NCBI GenBank assembly: GCA_917880885.1
Contig: OU862910.1
Location: forward strand, 22,270,710 to 22,334,709
Length of the DNA stretch: 64,000 bases
Direction of reading: 5' to 3'
Source of the DNA: Limnephilus marmoratus
Lineage: Eukaryota; Arthropoda; Insecta; Trichoptera; Limnephilidae
This document shows, piece by piece, positions 11,301 to 21,377 of this stretch. How positions within the stretch are numbered: the stretch's first letter is position 1; the number at the start of each line of letters is the position of its first letter. The position numbers and the translations under genes are program-made. The notes under the pieces are model-generated. The model had not been told where the DNA came from and did no database searches. It saw only the letters and a program-made list of their open reading frames with translations.

Positions 11301-12593
11301 ACATTATGACATTTAAGGCAGCGTTTGATTGACAGTATTTTTTGTTAAAACTTTGGTTACTTAAAATTGGGATGGATATTATGGTTATATGTGGGATGTG
11401 GTAATTAAAGTAGAGTTAGCTCAGTTAGCATAAATGACTCGAGCACTCACCGATATACCGACCTCATTTATACGAGTATTAACGGTTTTTTTAATGAAAT
11501 TCACTATTAATTTTCTATGAATTTGAAGGCTTTTAATTAAGTATTGTCCTTTAAAAAATTATTAAAAAATAAGACACTCTTGAATTTTAATTAAACGTAT
11601 CTAAAAAATTTTGTAATTTTTTTTTGGCCAACTTTGTAAAATTTAAAGAATTTTAGCTTTTCCAAATACATTTTTTAGGATTCGAAATAGTGTATACTCG
11701 TATTTGCGTAAGCACAAACAATTATCAATATGATGGAATGTTCTTAGAAATAACCTTACCTTGAATGTTTTCATTTTATTACCAGAATCATATCACAAAT
11801 AGGTACCGACCTATTTATTGTGAATTAAGTGCAAAACAAACATATCATAACGTGGAGGTGTAAAATATCTAATAACGAAAGCATTTTGTAGGTCAATTTT
11901 GCAAACACTAATGATTGATGAAGCATTAGGTTAAATTAGGAAATTACCCAAACGTTGAATTCCAATTTTGTAAATTCTTTGTTCCATTTCAATGACGAAA
12001 CACATTTTCACGCTACTGTATCGCATTAACAACATTGGTGTGGAAGTCATCGCGTCACATCCGGCCGAAGAACTTTGGAATTCATTCAGTTAGCTTCTAC
12101 CTTTCGTTTGCAATAAGTAAAAATAGAAGCCAGCGGATGACGTACACGTAACACGTAGACAAGAATGAGTGCGGTCTCCGGCCGGATCTGACGTCACTAA
12201 GGACGTTTGGCGACCCCGAGCGACCTTCGCGGTTTTTACCGAGCGAAAGGACTCTTTTATAATCCAGTTGTATGAGTAATACTTTTTATAGTATCATATA
12301 AGGCTTTCATGGTTTCCTAGTCTAGACGTTGACGATATTTTTTTAAGTGTTCTTCCAGTGTTTACATAGCATGAAGAAGAAGATTATTGGTAACTGATAG
12401 TGAAATTAGAGACGTTTTGACTTTGACAGTGACTTTTAAATCAAAGATTTTAAAATGGTTTTTAAGAAAATTTCGCCTATCTACGACATCCAAATAGACG
12501 AAATACGAAAACGTTAAAGTATTTCATAATATTTAATAATAAAAATGTTTAGTTAATTGAACATACGGTCTATTTAAAAGTTCTGTTAGGTAA
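11301..12593. other. Unassigned spacer
   Basis: No coding frame is recognised. A GC-richer island at about 12050-12245 contains TGACGTCA at 12189-12196, a full cAMP-response-type palindrome. No gene is visible next to it. Confidence 0.4.
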
Positions 12594-12596
12594 TTA

Positions 12597-12920
12597 GAGG
12601 CCATTCATTAATTACGTCACACCTTAAGGGGGAGGGGGGGTGGGGATGGGAGTAGAGAAGTGTGACAATGGGGTAGGGGGGGGGGGGTCATAAGCAATAT
12701 TTTCCCTATCCCATTACGCCCCCTCCGTTGACCGTGACGATATTAAATGTTGACGAAAAAATTTAAAATATTACCAAATATTATTTTTACATATAAAATT
12801 GCAAAATATGTGACGTCTCGCTAGAAGGGGGATCTAACAAATGTGACGATGTGTGACAGGGACGGGGGGGGGGGGTCAATAAATCATGAAATTTGTGTGA
12901 CGTAATTTATCGAAGGCCCC
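12597..12920. mobile_element. Harbinger-like MITE, 324 bp
   Basis: The left end GAGGCCATTCATTAATTACG and the right end, complementary to GGGGCCTTCGATAAATTACG, are inverted. Both lead into TCACAC, and both flanks are TTA (12594-12596 and 12921-12923). The interior contains several poly-G runs. Ends and target match the 10938-11055 element. Confidence 0.8.
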
Positions 12921-13003
12921 TTACAGAACGCGTAATAGCTTTTAGCCTTTAGAAAGCATTATAAATTCGTATTTCTCACATTGTTTGGAAATCTTATTAC
13001 CTA

Positions 13004-13204
13004 AGGATGGGTTGTTTCGCAAAATTTGAACAATTCGTCAGTATTCAAAGTTAATTTTCAAGTTCTGTTATTATTTCAGTTGTGTGAAACAACTGGCCAA
13101 TAATGATATAATAACAGAAATCAAATACCTATAACCTTTACAGAACTTGAAAATAAATTTAGAAATTTAATGAATTGTTCAAATTCTGTGAAATAGCCCG
13201 TCCT
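13004..13204. mobile_element. TA-target MITE with long inverted repeats, 201 bp
   Basis: The left arm starts AGGATGGGTTGTTTCGC and the right arm complements AGGACGGGCTATTTCAC. The arms pair over roughly 70 bases, through TTTGAACAATTC and TTTTCAAGTTCTG. The flanks are TA on both sides, consistent with a Tc1/mariner-type miniature element. A second, interrupted copy lies at 2979-3714. Confidence 0.7.
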
Positions 13205-13270
13205 TAATAGTAGTGAACTCTCGGCAAGGGGTAGTCGAATTCATTTTAGATGCAGAAAATATCTATGTAG

Positions 13271-13522
13271 CAGTGGCGGTCCGTGAGTTCTCAGTGAGCT
13301 AGAGTGCTAAGATTTAAAAATATGACGTTATTCATGTTGTTGTAGCTGAAAATGAATTTTATTTTATTACAAGATTTCAACATTTTATATGAAGGTTTTC
13401 AGTGTATATCTTCATACAAAAAGTTGAAATTTTGAAAAATAAAATAGCTACAACAACATCAATAACGTCGTATTTTTCAATCTTAGCACTCTAGCTCCCT
13501 GAGAACTCACGGGCTGCCACTG
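13271..13522. mobile_element. hAT-type foldback MITE, 252 bp
   Basis: The inverted arms are about 80 bases each and begin CAGTGGCGGTCCGTGAG on the left. They include CTTAGCACTCTAGCTC and TAGCTACAACAACAT in the right arm. Flanks CTATGTAG and CTTCGTAG (13263-13270 and 13523-13530) match at six of eight positions, fitting an aged 8-bp duplication. The CAGTGG terminus supports hAT. Confidence 0.75.
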
Positions 13523-14175
13523 CTTCGTAGGTGTAGATAAATAGGACATGTTGTATTATAAAATACTGAATAACAAAGATTTTGTAAAAGTGAAAAAAAT
13601 TTCGATTAATTTTGAAGGTGTTGGTATGATTTAAAATTTTAAAACATATTTTATCGATTTGTTTCTCACCCAGTTGATCAGTTGCCAAACTTCATTTTTA
13701 ATCCCAGTTGTGTTTAGCATCCAGTCATGAAAATTTCCTAGAAATGCAACTTTTATTTTACTCGGAGGTCTCAAAAATATGTCAAGAACAAAGTAAAATC
13801 ACATTTCCAAGCAAATCACGCATCTCGGATTTAAATAACTGCAATCGGCTACTAGTTGTGCAAATGGTGATTTTACTTTAATGCAATGTCGTGTCCGAAT
13901 GCAGGCTGCGTAGGTACCCTCCTACCTGCTACCTTATTTGGGAAAAACCCAAATACAGCACACAGCCGATAACTCCCTACTCTGCGGTTTCACCAACAGA
14001 ATAAGGAATGATGTTCCAATTTCATCATCGGCTAAGAGATAAATTATATAAAATGTGCATAACATCTCTCACCTTGATAATGCGGTCTATGATATTTCGA
14101 AACATCAATGACTCTTATGGATGAAAATGAAGATCGGGCACGACTCCGATAACTGTTTGAAATAAATATATTCAA

Positions 14176-15440
14176 TAATAATTTATTGGAGTATCCATGT
14201 TCAAGAGGTAAGGATAACCTGTCAAACAAATTATTATTGGCTACTAGCGGTGTACCTCAAGGTTCACATTTAGGCCTTAAAATAATTTTCTCACTTTTAT
14301 AAATTATGTTGTTACTGTTTTTGATATTAATGTTAAAGTGTTGCTTTTTGATGATGATCGAAAACTATTTAAACTTATAAAAACTGCAGATGACTGTTTC
14401 TCATCTATAATATAAAAATGACTCGCTAAATGTGTTGTTAAGCGCAAATCTCGAGATCAGCTGAACCGATTTCGCTAATTCTTTTTTTAGAATATTCCTT
14501 GAAGTACGAAGATGGTTCTTACGGAGAGAAAAATTAAGAAAATTGGGCAGAAAATTGAATAATTTAAGAAAACCCGCACATTTGACAGTTCGCGTGTCGG
14601 AGAATGACATTTTGCAAAACAATAAAATTGTTAAATCAGGATTCTACTTTTGAAAATCAAGTTGATAAATTTATTTAAAGTAAGTACTCCCCTAATAGTT
14701 TGAATGGAATCAAGAATTTTAGATAGTTTAAATAGGTACCTATGTTAGGTACCAAATTTAATATACCTACATGAAAAATGGAAATTTGAATAAAAATTGT
14801 AAAAGGTGGCATGCGGACTGTTTAAAAACTGAATGTACTGGGATTGAATATATGGAACGCGGGAGGAGGGTTGGCGGGACGAGGGAGCGGGAAAGGGAAG
14901 AAGGAAGGCGGGGAAGGTGGAAGGGGATTGCGGGAGGGGAAGGGGACGTGTGAGGGGGGAGGGGAACTCTTAAGGGTGGTTAGCGGGACGGGGGAAGGAA
15001 GGGGGGAGTGGAGTGGGGAGAGGGAAGGTGGAGGTGACGGAGTGGGAACGCGAGAGGGGAAGAGGACGCAGGAGAAGAAGGGGAGGCGGAAGGGGAACGG
15101 GACGAATGGGAAAGGACACTCAGGGAGAAACAATTTCTTTATTAAATGGCAGAGCAACGCATGCCGGGACCAGCTAGTATTCTATAAACTAAACATTAGT
15201 AAATGCGAAGTATGTATTAAGATTTTTCAGATTATATCAACCTTATCTATCAATAAAAAATTAACAATGTTTCCCCCACGAAATTAATTTTCTTGGCATT
15301 ATTTTGAATTCCAAATTTAATTTCTTTCACACATTAATACATTAACTAAAAAAGGACTAAAATTGCTTGGCAGAGACTTTCAATTTATTTCAACATCAAA
15401 ATCTTATATTCTTCTCTAGCATATTTTACTTCATGATTAC
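14176..15440 (+). pseudogene. LINE reverse transcriptase fragment split by a Helitron
   Basis: Before 14404 a frame reads ATSGVPQGSHLGL (about 14239-14280) and then VLLFDDDRKLFKLIKTADD, the two core RT blocks (the PQG loop and the xDD metal site, here changed from the usual ADD). Immediately after the Helitron, at 15178, the reading resumes as YKLNISKCEV and later TLTKKGLKLLG, which are the next RT blocks. Several stops and shifts separate them, so it is dead. The Helitron at 14404-15177 therefore inserted cleanly into an RT gene. Clade is CR1/Jockey-like from the motif spacing, and the 3' end is lost against the next LINE. Confidence 0.65.
14404..15177 (+). mobile_element. Non-autonomous Helitron, 774 bp
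   Basis: The 5' end is TCTATAATATAAAAATGACT after A (14403). The 3' end is CTAG at 15174-15177 before T (15178), giving the A^T target of Helitrons. Upstream of CTAG is a short hairpin, GGCA ... TGCC. The middle (about 14850-15115) is a purine-rich tract that opens frames on both strands. No Rep/helicase is present. It splits an RT fragment. Confidence 0.85.
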
Positions 15441-15448
15441 TGTTCGAC

Positions 15449-15800
15449 AAAATTTAATAATAATAATAATAATATATCTTTATTAAACAAAAATTTGAAG
15501 ATTTATAACTACAAGAAAAAAGTACATCTTACAATATTTTAAAAGTAACATTAGTACAAAAGTTAATAACAAAAAACAATATACATATAAACAGTAGGTA
15601 CTTAGAGAGTAGAGATTTGTCATTATACATTTAGGTTTCTCGTAACCTGCCTCACTAGGCTAGCCTGTGTTGAGGCAGTTATTTTACATCAATTTATAAT
15701 GCTGTGGACATATCTATACTTATATTAGAATGTAATCACATAATAGATTGGTTGCATTAATAATAACAATAACATTGGTAATAATAACAGCATTGGTTCA
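15449..15800 (-). mobile_element. LINE 3' UTR and tail (continues at 20735-21377)
   Basis: Read on the minus strand, this is the 3' part of the LINE whose ORF ends at 20789. It contains a hairpin at about 15646-15680 (CTGCCTCA ... TGAGGCAG arms, like those at 2860 and 36845), an AATAAA signal and a (TTA)n tail near 15450-15475. The gypsy element at 15805-20734 separates it from the coding end. Confidence 0.7.
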
Positions 15801-15804
15801 TTAC

Positions 15805-15968
15805 TGTGGTGTCTTGGGATCGGGTAGTAATAACATCTGTTAATGTTACAATGTTTATTGGTTGCCAGATTAATATGGAGAGAGCGCTCAATAGCGGTAC
15901 ATCCCTTTTATACTTCCCATACTCGCTATCTCGCTCTCATGCCGTCACCCTCATACACATACGTCACA
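15805..15968 (-). repeat. 3' LTR of the gypsy element
   Basis: 164 bp, beginning TG and ending CA in element orientation, identical to 20571-20734. On the minus strand it carries TATAAAAG and AATAAA, the expected promoter and polyadenylation signals. Confidence 0.95.
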
Positions 15969-15990
15969 CCCCCACACTTAAAACCTAATT
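15969..15990 (-). other. Candidate polypurine tract
   Basis: On the minus strand AAGTGTGGGGG lies directly against the TG of the 3' LTR, the position used to prime plus-strand synthesis. It is short and interrupted by T. Confidence 0.6.
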
Positions 15991-16167
15991 ACATACATTT
16001 CTTTATTCACAAATTTATACAAAACAAAATATCTAAATATTTCCATTCCATAGTATATGTAATTATTCTTGTTCTTCACGTGTAGCGTGGGCGTTGACCT
16101 CGAGGGCGTAACCTCCCCTCCCATGGTGTAGGTGACCTGCAAAAATTAGAGGAATTAGGAAATTTGG

Positions 16168-18132
16168 TCATGTCCACATCCGAGAGTGGACCCAGGTCCA
16201 GCAAATCCCCCCTAACTCCCCCCACCTAACCTTCCTCTCTGAAATCTGATCATGGTGGCGTTTCCAAATTTGTCCCGTAGACATAATTTTAACTAAATAA
16301 ATCCTATTCCCCAATCTTTTAAAAATTTTTCCTAAAATCCATTTATTATCATTACTTCTTAAATCCCTGGTTAAAACTTTAGAACCAACCTCAAAGTACT
16401 TTTTAAATTTTCTTCCTCTATAATACTTTTTCTGTTTATGCTGGCTCAATAACATTTTGTTTTTAACCGTGTTGTCAATTCCTTTAAAACCTTGACTCTC
16501 AACATTATCCACTATTGGAATAATCGTATTAAAAATTGATCTAATCTTCCTACCCAACATTAATGTACTAGGCTCAATGCCCGTAGACATTGAAGGCGTA
16601 TTTCTAATATCAATTAAAAATGTCAAAAGTTTATCTTCAAAATCAGTAGGAAATTTATTATTTACCATAATTTTTTTTAAAAAATTCTTCACTGTTTTAA
16701 CCCCATTTTCAGCTAAACCGTTAGAAGCAGGATGCTGTACAGCTGAAGTCAATGATTCTATATTATAATTATGACAAAATTCCTTAAAAACTGACGATGT
16801 GAAAGCTGTACCATTGTCACTTACAATTTGTTCCGGGATTCCGAACATAGAAAATAATCTTTTCAAAACTTTTATTGTACAAAACGAATCTACCTTATTT
16901 ACAATATGACAGTCTATCCATTTTGTAGTTGCATCAACAATAATTAAAAAATTATGACCTCCCAACGGCCCCATGAAGTCGATATGCAATCTACTCCAGA
17001 TTAACCCATTGATTGGCCAAGGTGCCAACTCAACTTTACATGGAGTAGGTAAACATTCCATGCATCGAGCACACTGTTTCACAGTTACTTCTATATCATT
17101 GTTCATTCCGAGCCAAAAAAAATAATTTCGAGCAAGACTTTTCGATTTTACAATGCCTAAATGTGATTGATGTAAAAAATTCAATATAATTTCCCTTAAT
17201 TCCCTTGGAACTACAAATTTATTATTATAAAATAAACATGAATTATAAGTCGATAATTTATCCCTAAAATACCAGAATTTCAATAAATCATCCTTTAAGA
17301 ACTTTTTATCCGGCCAACCATTTGCTGTGAACTCGATAATGCTCGCTATATTTACATCATTAATCGAAAACTGTTTCATCGTTTCCGCATTTAATGTTGT
17401 TTCTGACTCGATTATGTTCACAAACTCTGACTCAACCGTATTCACGTTTAAAGAATCAATATAATTTAAAAAATAATCGCTAGCATCAATATCGTCGCTA
17501 CACACAACTAAATTATCCTTATTATTAATCGGCATTCGTGATAAGAAATCCGCTTTGTTATCACCTGACTTAATATGCTCTATACTATAGTCAAAAGTCT
17601 GGAGTATTAGGGCGTACCTCTGAAGACGGTTAGCGGCCAAAACAGGTACTTGCTTATCCGTGTTCAAAATGTGTACTAACGATTTATTGTCGCAAGCCAA
17701 AACAAATTTATTGCCGTATAAATACTGAAAGAATTTCTTCAACCCAAAAATTATAGCACACGCTTCCTTATCTAAAATAGAGTACTTTAATTCTGTTTCT
17801 GACAATAATCGGCTAGCAAATGCGATAGGTCTCTCTAAACCATTATCATATACATGGCAAATCACCGCTGATAACGCTTTTTCAGATGCGTCTGAAATAA
17901 GTTTAATTGGTAAATTAGGATCAAAATGCACTAAAATATTATCTGACGTCAGCAGTTTCTTAACTCGCTCAAACGCAATATTACATTCCTCAGACCACAC
18001 ATATTTTACTCCCCTTTTTAACAAGTTATACAATGGAGACAAAATACCTGAAATATTATGAACAAAAGCTCTATAATATGAAATAACCCCAAGTAAACTC
18101 CTAAGTTCTGAAACATTTTTCGGTACTGCCAT
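16168..18132 (-). CDS. Gypsy Pol, C-terminal half (RNase H and integrase)
   Basis: 654 codons in the same frame as the upstream half, separated from it by one TAA and eight sense codons. RNase H is near residues 60-160, with SDASEKALSAV, DKEACAIIFGLKKF and ACDNKSLVHIL. The integrase zinc finger follows (HQSHLGIVKSKSL ... CARCMEC). The catalytic core has HIDFMGPLGG, SDNGTAF and the Glu in GLAENGVK. It ends in a short basic tail. The ATG used here is simply the first after the stop, not a natural start, since the preceding residues continue the RT connection domain. Expression as a full Pol would need readthrough or an unbroken source copy. Confidence 0.9.
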   Translation of the reverse strand: MAVPKNVSELRSLLGVISYYRAFVHNISGILSPLYNLLKRGVKYVWSEECNIAFERVKKLLTSDNILVHFDPNLPIKLISDASEKALSAVICHVYDNGLERPIAFASRLLSETELKYSILDKEACAIIFGLKKFFQYLYGNKFVLACDNKSLVHILNTDKQVPVLAANRLQRYALILQTFDYSIEHIKSGDNKADFLSRMPINNKDNLVVCSDDIDASDYFLNYIDSLNVNTVESEFVNIIESETTLNAETMKQFSINDVNIASIIEFTANGWPDKKFLKDDLLKFWYFRDKLSTYNSCLFYNNKFVVPRELREIILNFLHQSHLGIVKSKSLARNYFFWLGMNNDIEVTVKQCARCMECLPTPCKVELAPWPINGLIWSRLHIDFMGPLGGHNFLIIVDATTKWIDCHIVNKVDSFCTIKVLKRLFSMFGIPEQIVSDNGTAFTSSVFKEFCHNYNIESLTSAVQHPASNGLAENGVKTVKNFLKKIMVNNKFPTDFEDKLLTFLIDIRNTPSMSTGIEPSTLMLGRKIRSIFNTIIPIVDNVESQGFKGIDNTVKNKMLLSQHKQKKYYRGRKFKKYFEVGSKVLTRDLRSNDNKWILGKIFKRLGNRIYLVKIMSTGQIWKRHHDQISERKVRWGELGGICWTWVHSRMWT

Positions 18133-18156
18133 TTGAGTAATCGCACAGATTTTATT

Positions 18157-18159
18157 TTA
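18157..18159 (-). other. In-frame TAA interrupting gypsy Pol
   Basis: The two halves of Pol are in the same frame (their start coordinates differ by 2043, a multiple of 3). Only this TAA stands between GVMPL and the codons leading to the next ATG. Its site, between RT and RNase H, is not the usual site for programmed readthrough, so a point mutation is likely. Confidence 0.85.
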
Positions 18160-20175
18160 TAAAGGCATAACTCCTTTCCGCGAAATTTTAAAACCTAAAT
18201 ATTCTATCTCAGTTTCTAGAAAAGAACACTTATTTTCATTAATAGTTAATCCACAATCACTTAACTTGCTAAGTACAGATTCACAAATAGAGAATAATTC
18301 CTCTTCAGAATTTCCAAACAACAAAATATCATCTAGAAATATACGAACGTTACGAAGTCTACCTACTACCGCCTGAATAACTTGCATAAATATAGCCGGG
18401 CTTGTGGTCAAACCGAAAGGCAACACTTTATACCTGAATAAACCCACATGCGTACTTATCACACATAATTTTCTCGACTTCTCGTTCAACGAAATCTGAC
18501 CAAAAGCATTACGCAAATCTATTTTAGCAAAAAATTTCGCACCATTTAAAGATGAAATTAAATCTTCTATACGAGGCAATGGATATTTCAACTTCGCTAA
18601 CATAGGGTTTAATGTGGTTTTAAAATCAGTACAAATTCTAATTGAACCGTCTTTCTTTATTACAACAACAATCGGACTAGCCATATCACTTATTTCTACG
18701 TTTTCAATTATATCTTCACGTAACATCTTATTTAATTCCTCCTCTACCTTTCCACGTAAACTAAAAGGTAACGATCTTGGATTCACAAACTTTGTCCTGA
18801 ACTCCGAAATAACTTCGATGTTAGCTTCATAACCTATAAGCCTACCCGATTTTTCTGAAAACACATGAGCATATTTTTTCTTTAAACTATCACGAAAATT
18901 TAATTGATTATCACAACTAGTCTCACTGGTATTTACCGAATTTATTCCACTTAATCCGATACCGAAAACTTGTAAAAAATTTCTACCAACAATCGTAGAA
19001 TTACCGTTTTTAATTATTATAAACTGCGTATCTACACTTTTATTTAAAAATAACACACTTAAATTAACTTTACCTACAATATTTAACCGTTTCCCGTCAT
19101 ATCCTGACAATTGAATATCGCATCTTTCCAATTTACAAGAAACAAAATCTTTTAAATACACTTCATATGGAATTGCATTAATCTCAGCGCCGGTGTCAAC
19201 AATCGCTCGCAGAACAGTGTTACCAATAATGAGATCTACGAATATCGGTTCCGGCCCCGTGCCGTCATGCAACATAAAAACCGAATTTAATCGTTTATTC
19301 TTATTACCTACATTAATTTTACTGTTTTTACACACATTACTAGGATGACCCGATTTATTGCACCGATTACAAAAAATATTCTTCCAACAATCTTTCTGCA
19401 AATGATTCGTTTTTCCGCACAAAAAACATTTTTTTAATGCAATATTTACTGGCGTCTTACTACGCACTGCACTTTTAAATCTGATCGGACTATCCGACCT
19501 GGATTTACGGACAACATTACTATCCTTATGCACAACATTTAAATTCGTATCAACTTTCTTAAAATTAACAACATGTTCCCATGAAGCTGCTAACTGAATG
19601 CATTCCGAAAAAGAAGTATTTACCCCCTCAACGAACAACTTATGTTTCAATTTCTCATTGAAAATTCCAATAATGAATATGTCTTTTAAACAAGATTCCA
19701 GCCTCAATTCAAAATTGCACGTCAAACTCAGTCCTCGCAATCTAGCAGCGTAATCTTTAATAGATTCGTTAGCTAGCTGTTTACACTTATAAAATAACTC
19801 ACGCGACTCGAAAATATTTTGAATAGGTTTGCAATGTGAATCAAATAATTTACATAAATCATCAAAAGAACAAACAGAAACCTTTTTAGGGAAACATAGA
19901 TCACATAATAAAGAGAAAGTTTCTTCGGTGAGGCAACTCAGCAAAAATGCTCTTTTGCGTTCTTGTGATAACACTTTGTCATCATGTAAAATGAGGGCCT
20001 GATCCAGTCGTTCCTTGAACAATGACCAGTTTCCCGTTCTGTAACAGAACGTCCCCAAATTTTTACAAACACCCTCCATTGGGGGAAGAGCTGAAACAAA
20101 ATAATCTAGACTACTTATCTCAGCACTTCCAAGAAGGCTACACTCCGAGGTCCACGTTCCACGTTCCACGTGCAC
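18157..20175 (-). CDS. Gypsy Gag-protease-reverse transcriptase
   Basis: 672 codons. The capsid-like region is residues ~35-200 (NWSLFKERLDQAL, SCLTEETFSLLCDL). Two CCHC zinc knuckles follow at ~247-280 (CFLCGKTNHLQKDC, CNRCNKSGHPSNVC). The aspartic protease has IVDTGAEINAIP near 325. RT spans ~470-660, with SPIVVVIKKDGSIRICTDF, FAKIDLRNAFGQI, LPFGLTTSPAIF and the catalytic FLDDILLFG (Phe in place of the common Tyr) near 613. The start at 20175 may be upstream of the true one; MEGVCKNLG about 32 codons later is an alternative. Gag and Pol share one frame, so there is no gag-pol frameshift. The frame ends at the TAA described separately. Confidence 0.92.
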   Translation of the reverse strand: MHVERGTWTSECSLLGSAEISSLDYFVSALPPMEGVCKNLGTFCYRTGNWSLFKERLDQALILHDDKVLSQERKRAFLLSCLTEETFSLLCDLCFPKKVSVCSFDDLCKLFDSHCKPIQNIFESRELFYKCKQLANESIKDYAARLRGLSLTCNFELRLESCLKDIFIIGIFNEKLKHKLFVEGVNTSFSECIQLAASWEHVVNFKKVDTNLNVVHKDSNVVRKSRSDSPIRFKSAVRSKTPVNIALKKCFLCGKTNHLQKDCWKNIFCNRCNKSGHPSNVCKNSKINVGNKNKRLNSVFMLHDGTGPEPIFVDLIIGNTVLRAIVDTGAEINAIPYEVYLKDFVSCKLERCDIQLSGYDGKRLNIVGKVNLSVLFLNKSVDTQFIIIKNGNSTIVGRNFLQVFGIGLSGINSVNTSETSCDNQLNFRDSLKKKYAHVFSEKSGRLIGYEANIEVISEFRTKFVNPRSLPFSLRGKVEEELNKMLREDIIENVEISDMASPIVVVIKKDGSIRICTDFKTTLNPMLAKLKYPLPRIEDLISSLNGAKFFAKIDLRNAFGQISLNEKSRKLCVISTHVGLFRYKVLPFGLTTSPAIFMQVIQAVVGRLRNVRIFLDDILLFGNSEEELFSICESVLSKLSDCGLTINENKCSFLETEIEYLGFKISRKGVMPL

Positions 20176-20552
20176 GCCACCCAGAGCTGTAGATCACCGT
20201 CCCCGTCTGGCTCCGTCTCCCGACAGCTGCGGATCCAATCCCTACTCCGAGGTCTTCCTTCCCAGACTGCAGCGACGGAAACCAAGTCCTGGTTCCCGGC
20301 TAATCCACACGATGATCCAGTCCTTGACCCGATCCTTGATCCGGTCCTTTTGTACCCCGTTACACGGTGTACCCGAACGACAATAATTTTGTACTTTGTC
20401 GGTCCCACACACGCGAATACTTGCGTGTGGCTGCTCCAATTTCTTCTTAATGCGATCGCTTCCTGCGATCGCTTCCTGCAATCCTGACAACAATCCGTCA
20501 GATCCCGAAATCTACCGCGTAGATTCTTCCAATTTACGTAAAAATTTACGAA

Positions 20553-20570
20553 CTACCGAGCTGCGTCAAC
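20553..20570 (-). other. Candidate primer binding site, tRNA-Ser-like
   Basis: Next to the inner edge of the 5' LTR the minus strand reads GTTGACGCAGCTCGGTAG. It resembles the reverse complement of an insect tRNA-Ser 3' end (TGGCGCAGTCGGTAG, from memory), with an extra C and a changed first triplet. The match is imperfect, so priming by this tRNA is inferred. Confidence 0.4.
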
Positions 20571-20734
20571 TGTGGTGTCTTGGGATCGGGTAGTAATAAC
20601 ATCTGTTAATGTTACAATGTTTATTGGTTGCCAGATTAATATGGAGAGAGCGCTCAATAGCGGTACATCCCTTTTATACTTCCCATACTCGCTATCTCGC
20701 TCTCATGCCGTCACCCTCATACACATACGTCACA
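20571..20734 (-). repeat. 5' LTR of the gypsy element
   Basis: 164 bp, identical by eye to 15805-15968. Followed on the plus strand by the ATTAC duplication. TATAAAAG on the minus strand probably places the transcription start within this LTR. Confidence 0.95.
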
Positions 20735-21377
20735 ATTACTAATTTCGAATTTGGGTGAGTGCACCGGTAAATGCTCTATCATTATTTTTTATCCAAATTT
20801 TAATGTTTTTTTGAAATTTTTTTGTGAATCACATTTTTTTACACTAATTGGAAGAATGTTGTTAAGTCTTGTTGCAAGATATCTGAAGCTTCGTTGACCA
20901 AAAGTAGTATGAGTTATGGGAATTTGTAGTAAATCTTTGTTATGGTTTCGAGAACAGCGAGAATTTAGTCTTTTTTCATAGTATTTATGTATGTTTGTGT
21001 ATAAATGAGTGAGGATTGTTTTTGCATATATCTGACGAACGTCTAACACATTCATAATATTAAAGATAAAGTTCGAGTCCGTAATTAGGGGTAGTCTAAG
21101 AATTATTTTTATAATCGTTTTTTGTGCCTTTATGATTGGATCTAGTGCTGATGCAGTACCGCCTCCCCATGCTATGATACCATACGCAATAACAGATTGA
21201 CAGACTGCAAAATAAATCATTTTCAAGTGTTGCAAGTCTAGAAAGTTTCGTATCGTTCTGAAAAAGTGCATTTATATCAAGTGTTTGTAAAAGTCGGTGT
21301 AGGCGTTTTTTAATATAAATAAATAAGTAAGGTGACTGATGTAAGTACCTACCTAGAACTTTACCTATTGGTTGCAC
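20735..21377 (-). pseudogene. LINE (CR1/Jockey-type) RT C-terminal fragment
   Basis: A minus-strand frame of about 160 codons (21271 to 20789) carries FRTIRNFLDLQHLKMIYFAV, VIAYGIIAWGGGTAS, a basic KAQKTIIKIILRLP segment and TTFGQRSFRYLATRLNNILP. These are the thumb and C-terminal tail blocks of LINE reverse transcriptases, and they match the fragments at 36285 and 2549. Another piece (21377-21272) is out of frame. The 3' UTR starts at 20788, is broken by the gypsy insertion, and resumes at 15800. The catalytic RT core and endonuclease are absent. Confidence 0.75.

Larger units (their letters stand above)
15805..20734 (-). mobile_element. Ty3/gypsy LTR retrotransposon, Mag-like, 4.93 kb
   Basis: A complete element on the minus strand, bounded by identical 164-bp LTRs (15805-15968 and 20571-20734) and an exact ATTAC target duplication (15800-15804 and 20735-20739). 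Order in the element is LTR, leader, gag with two zinc knuckles, protease, RT, RNase H, integrase, LTR. No envelope frame is present. The coding region is one reading frame broken by a single TAA at 18157-18159. Identical LTRs indicate a very recent insertion. The gag type and tRNA-Ser-like primer site suggest the Mag lineage, which is my inference. The host DNA it entered is the 3' UTR of a LINE. Confidence 0.95.

Noticed and set aside
12050..12245. A host promoter (TGACGTCA at 12189 and GC-rich island)
   Set aside because: No gene or transcript start can be tied to it. One 8-bp motif is expected by chance in a window this size with modest probability.
14844..15287. 147-codon Gly/Glu/Arg-rich frame and its Pro/Ser-rich antisense
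   Set aside because: It is a composition artefact of the purine tract inside a Helitron.
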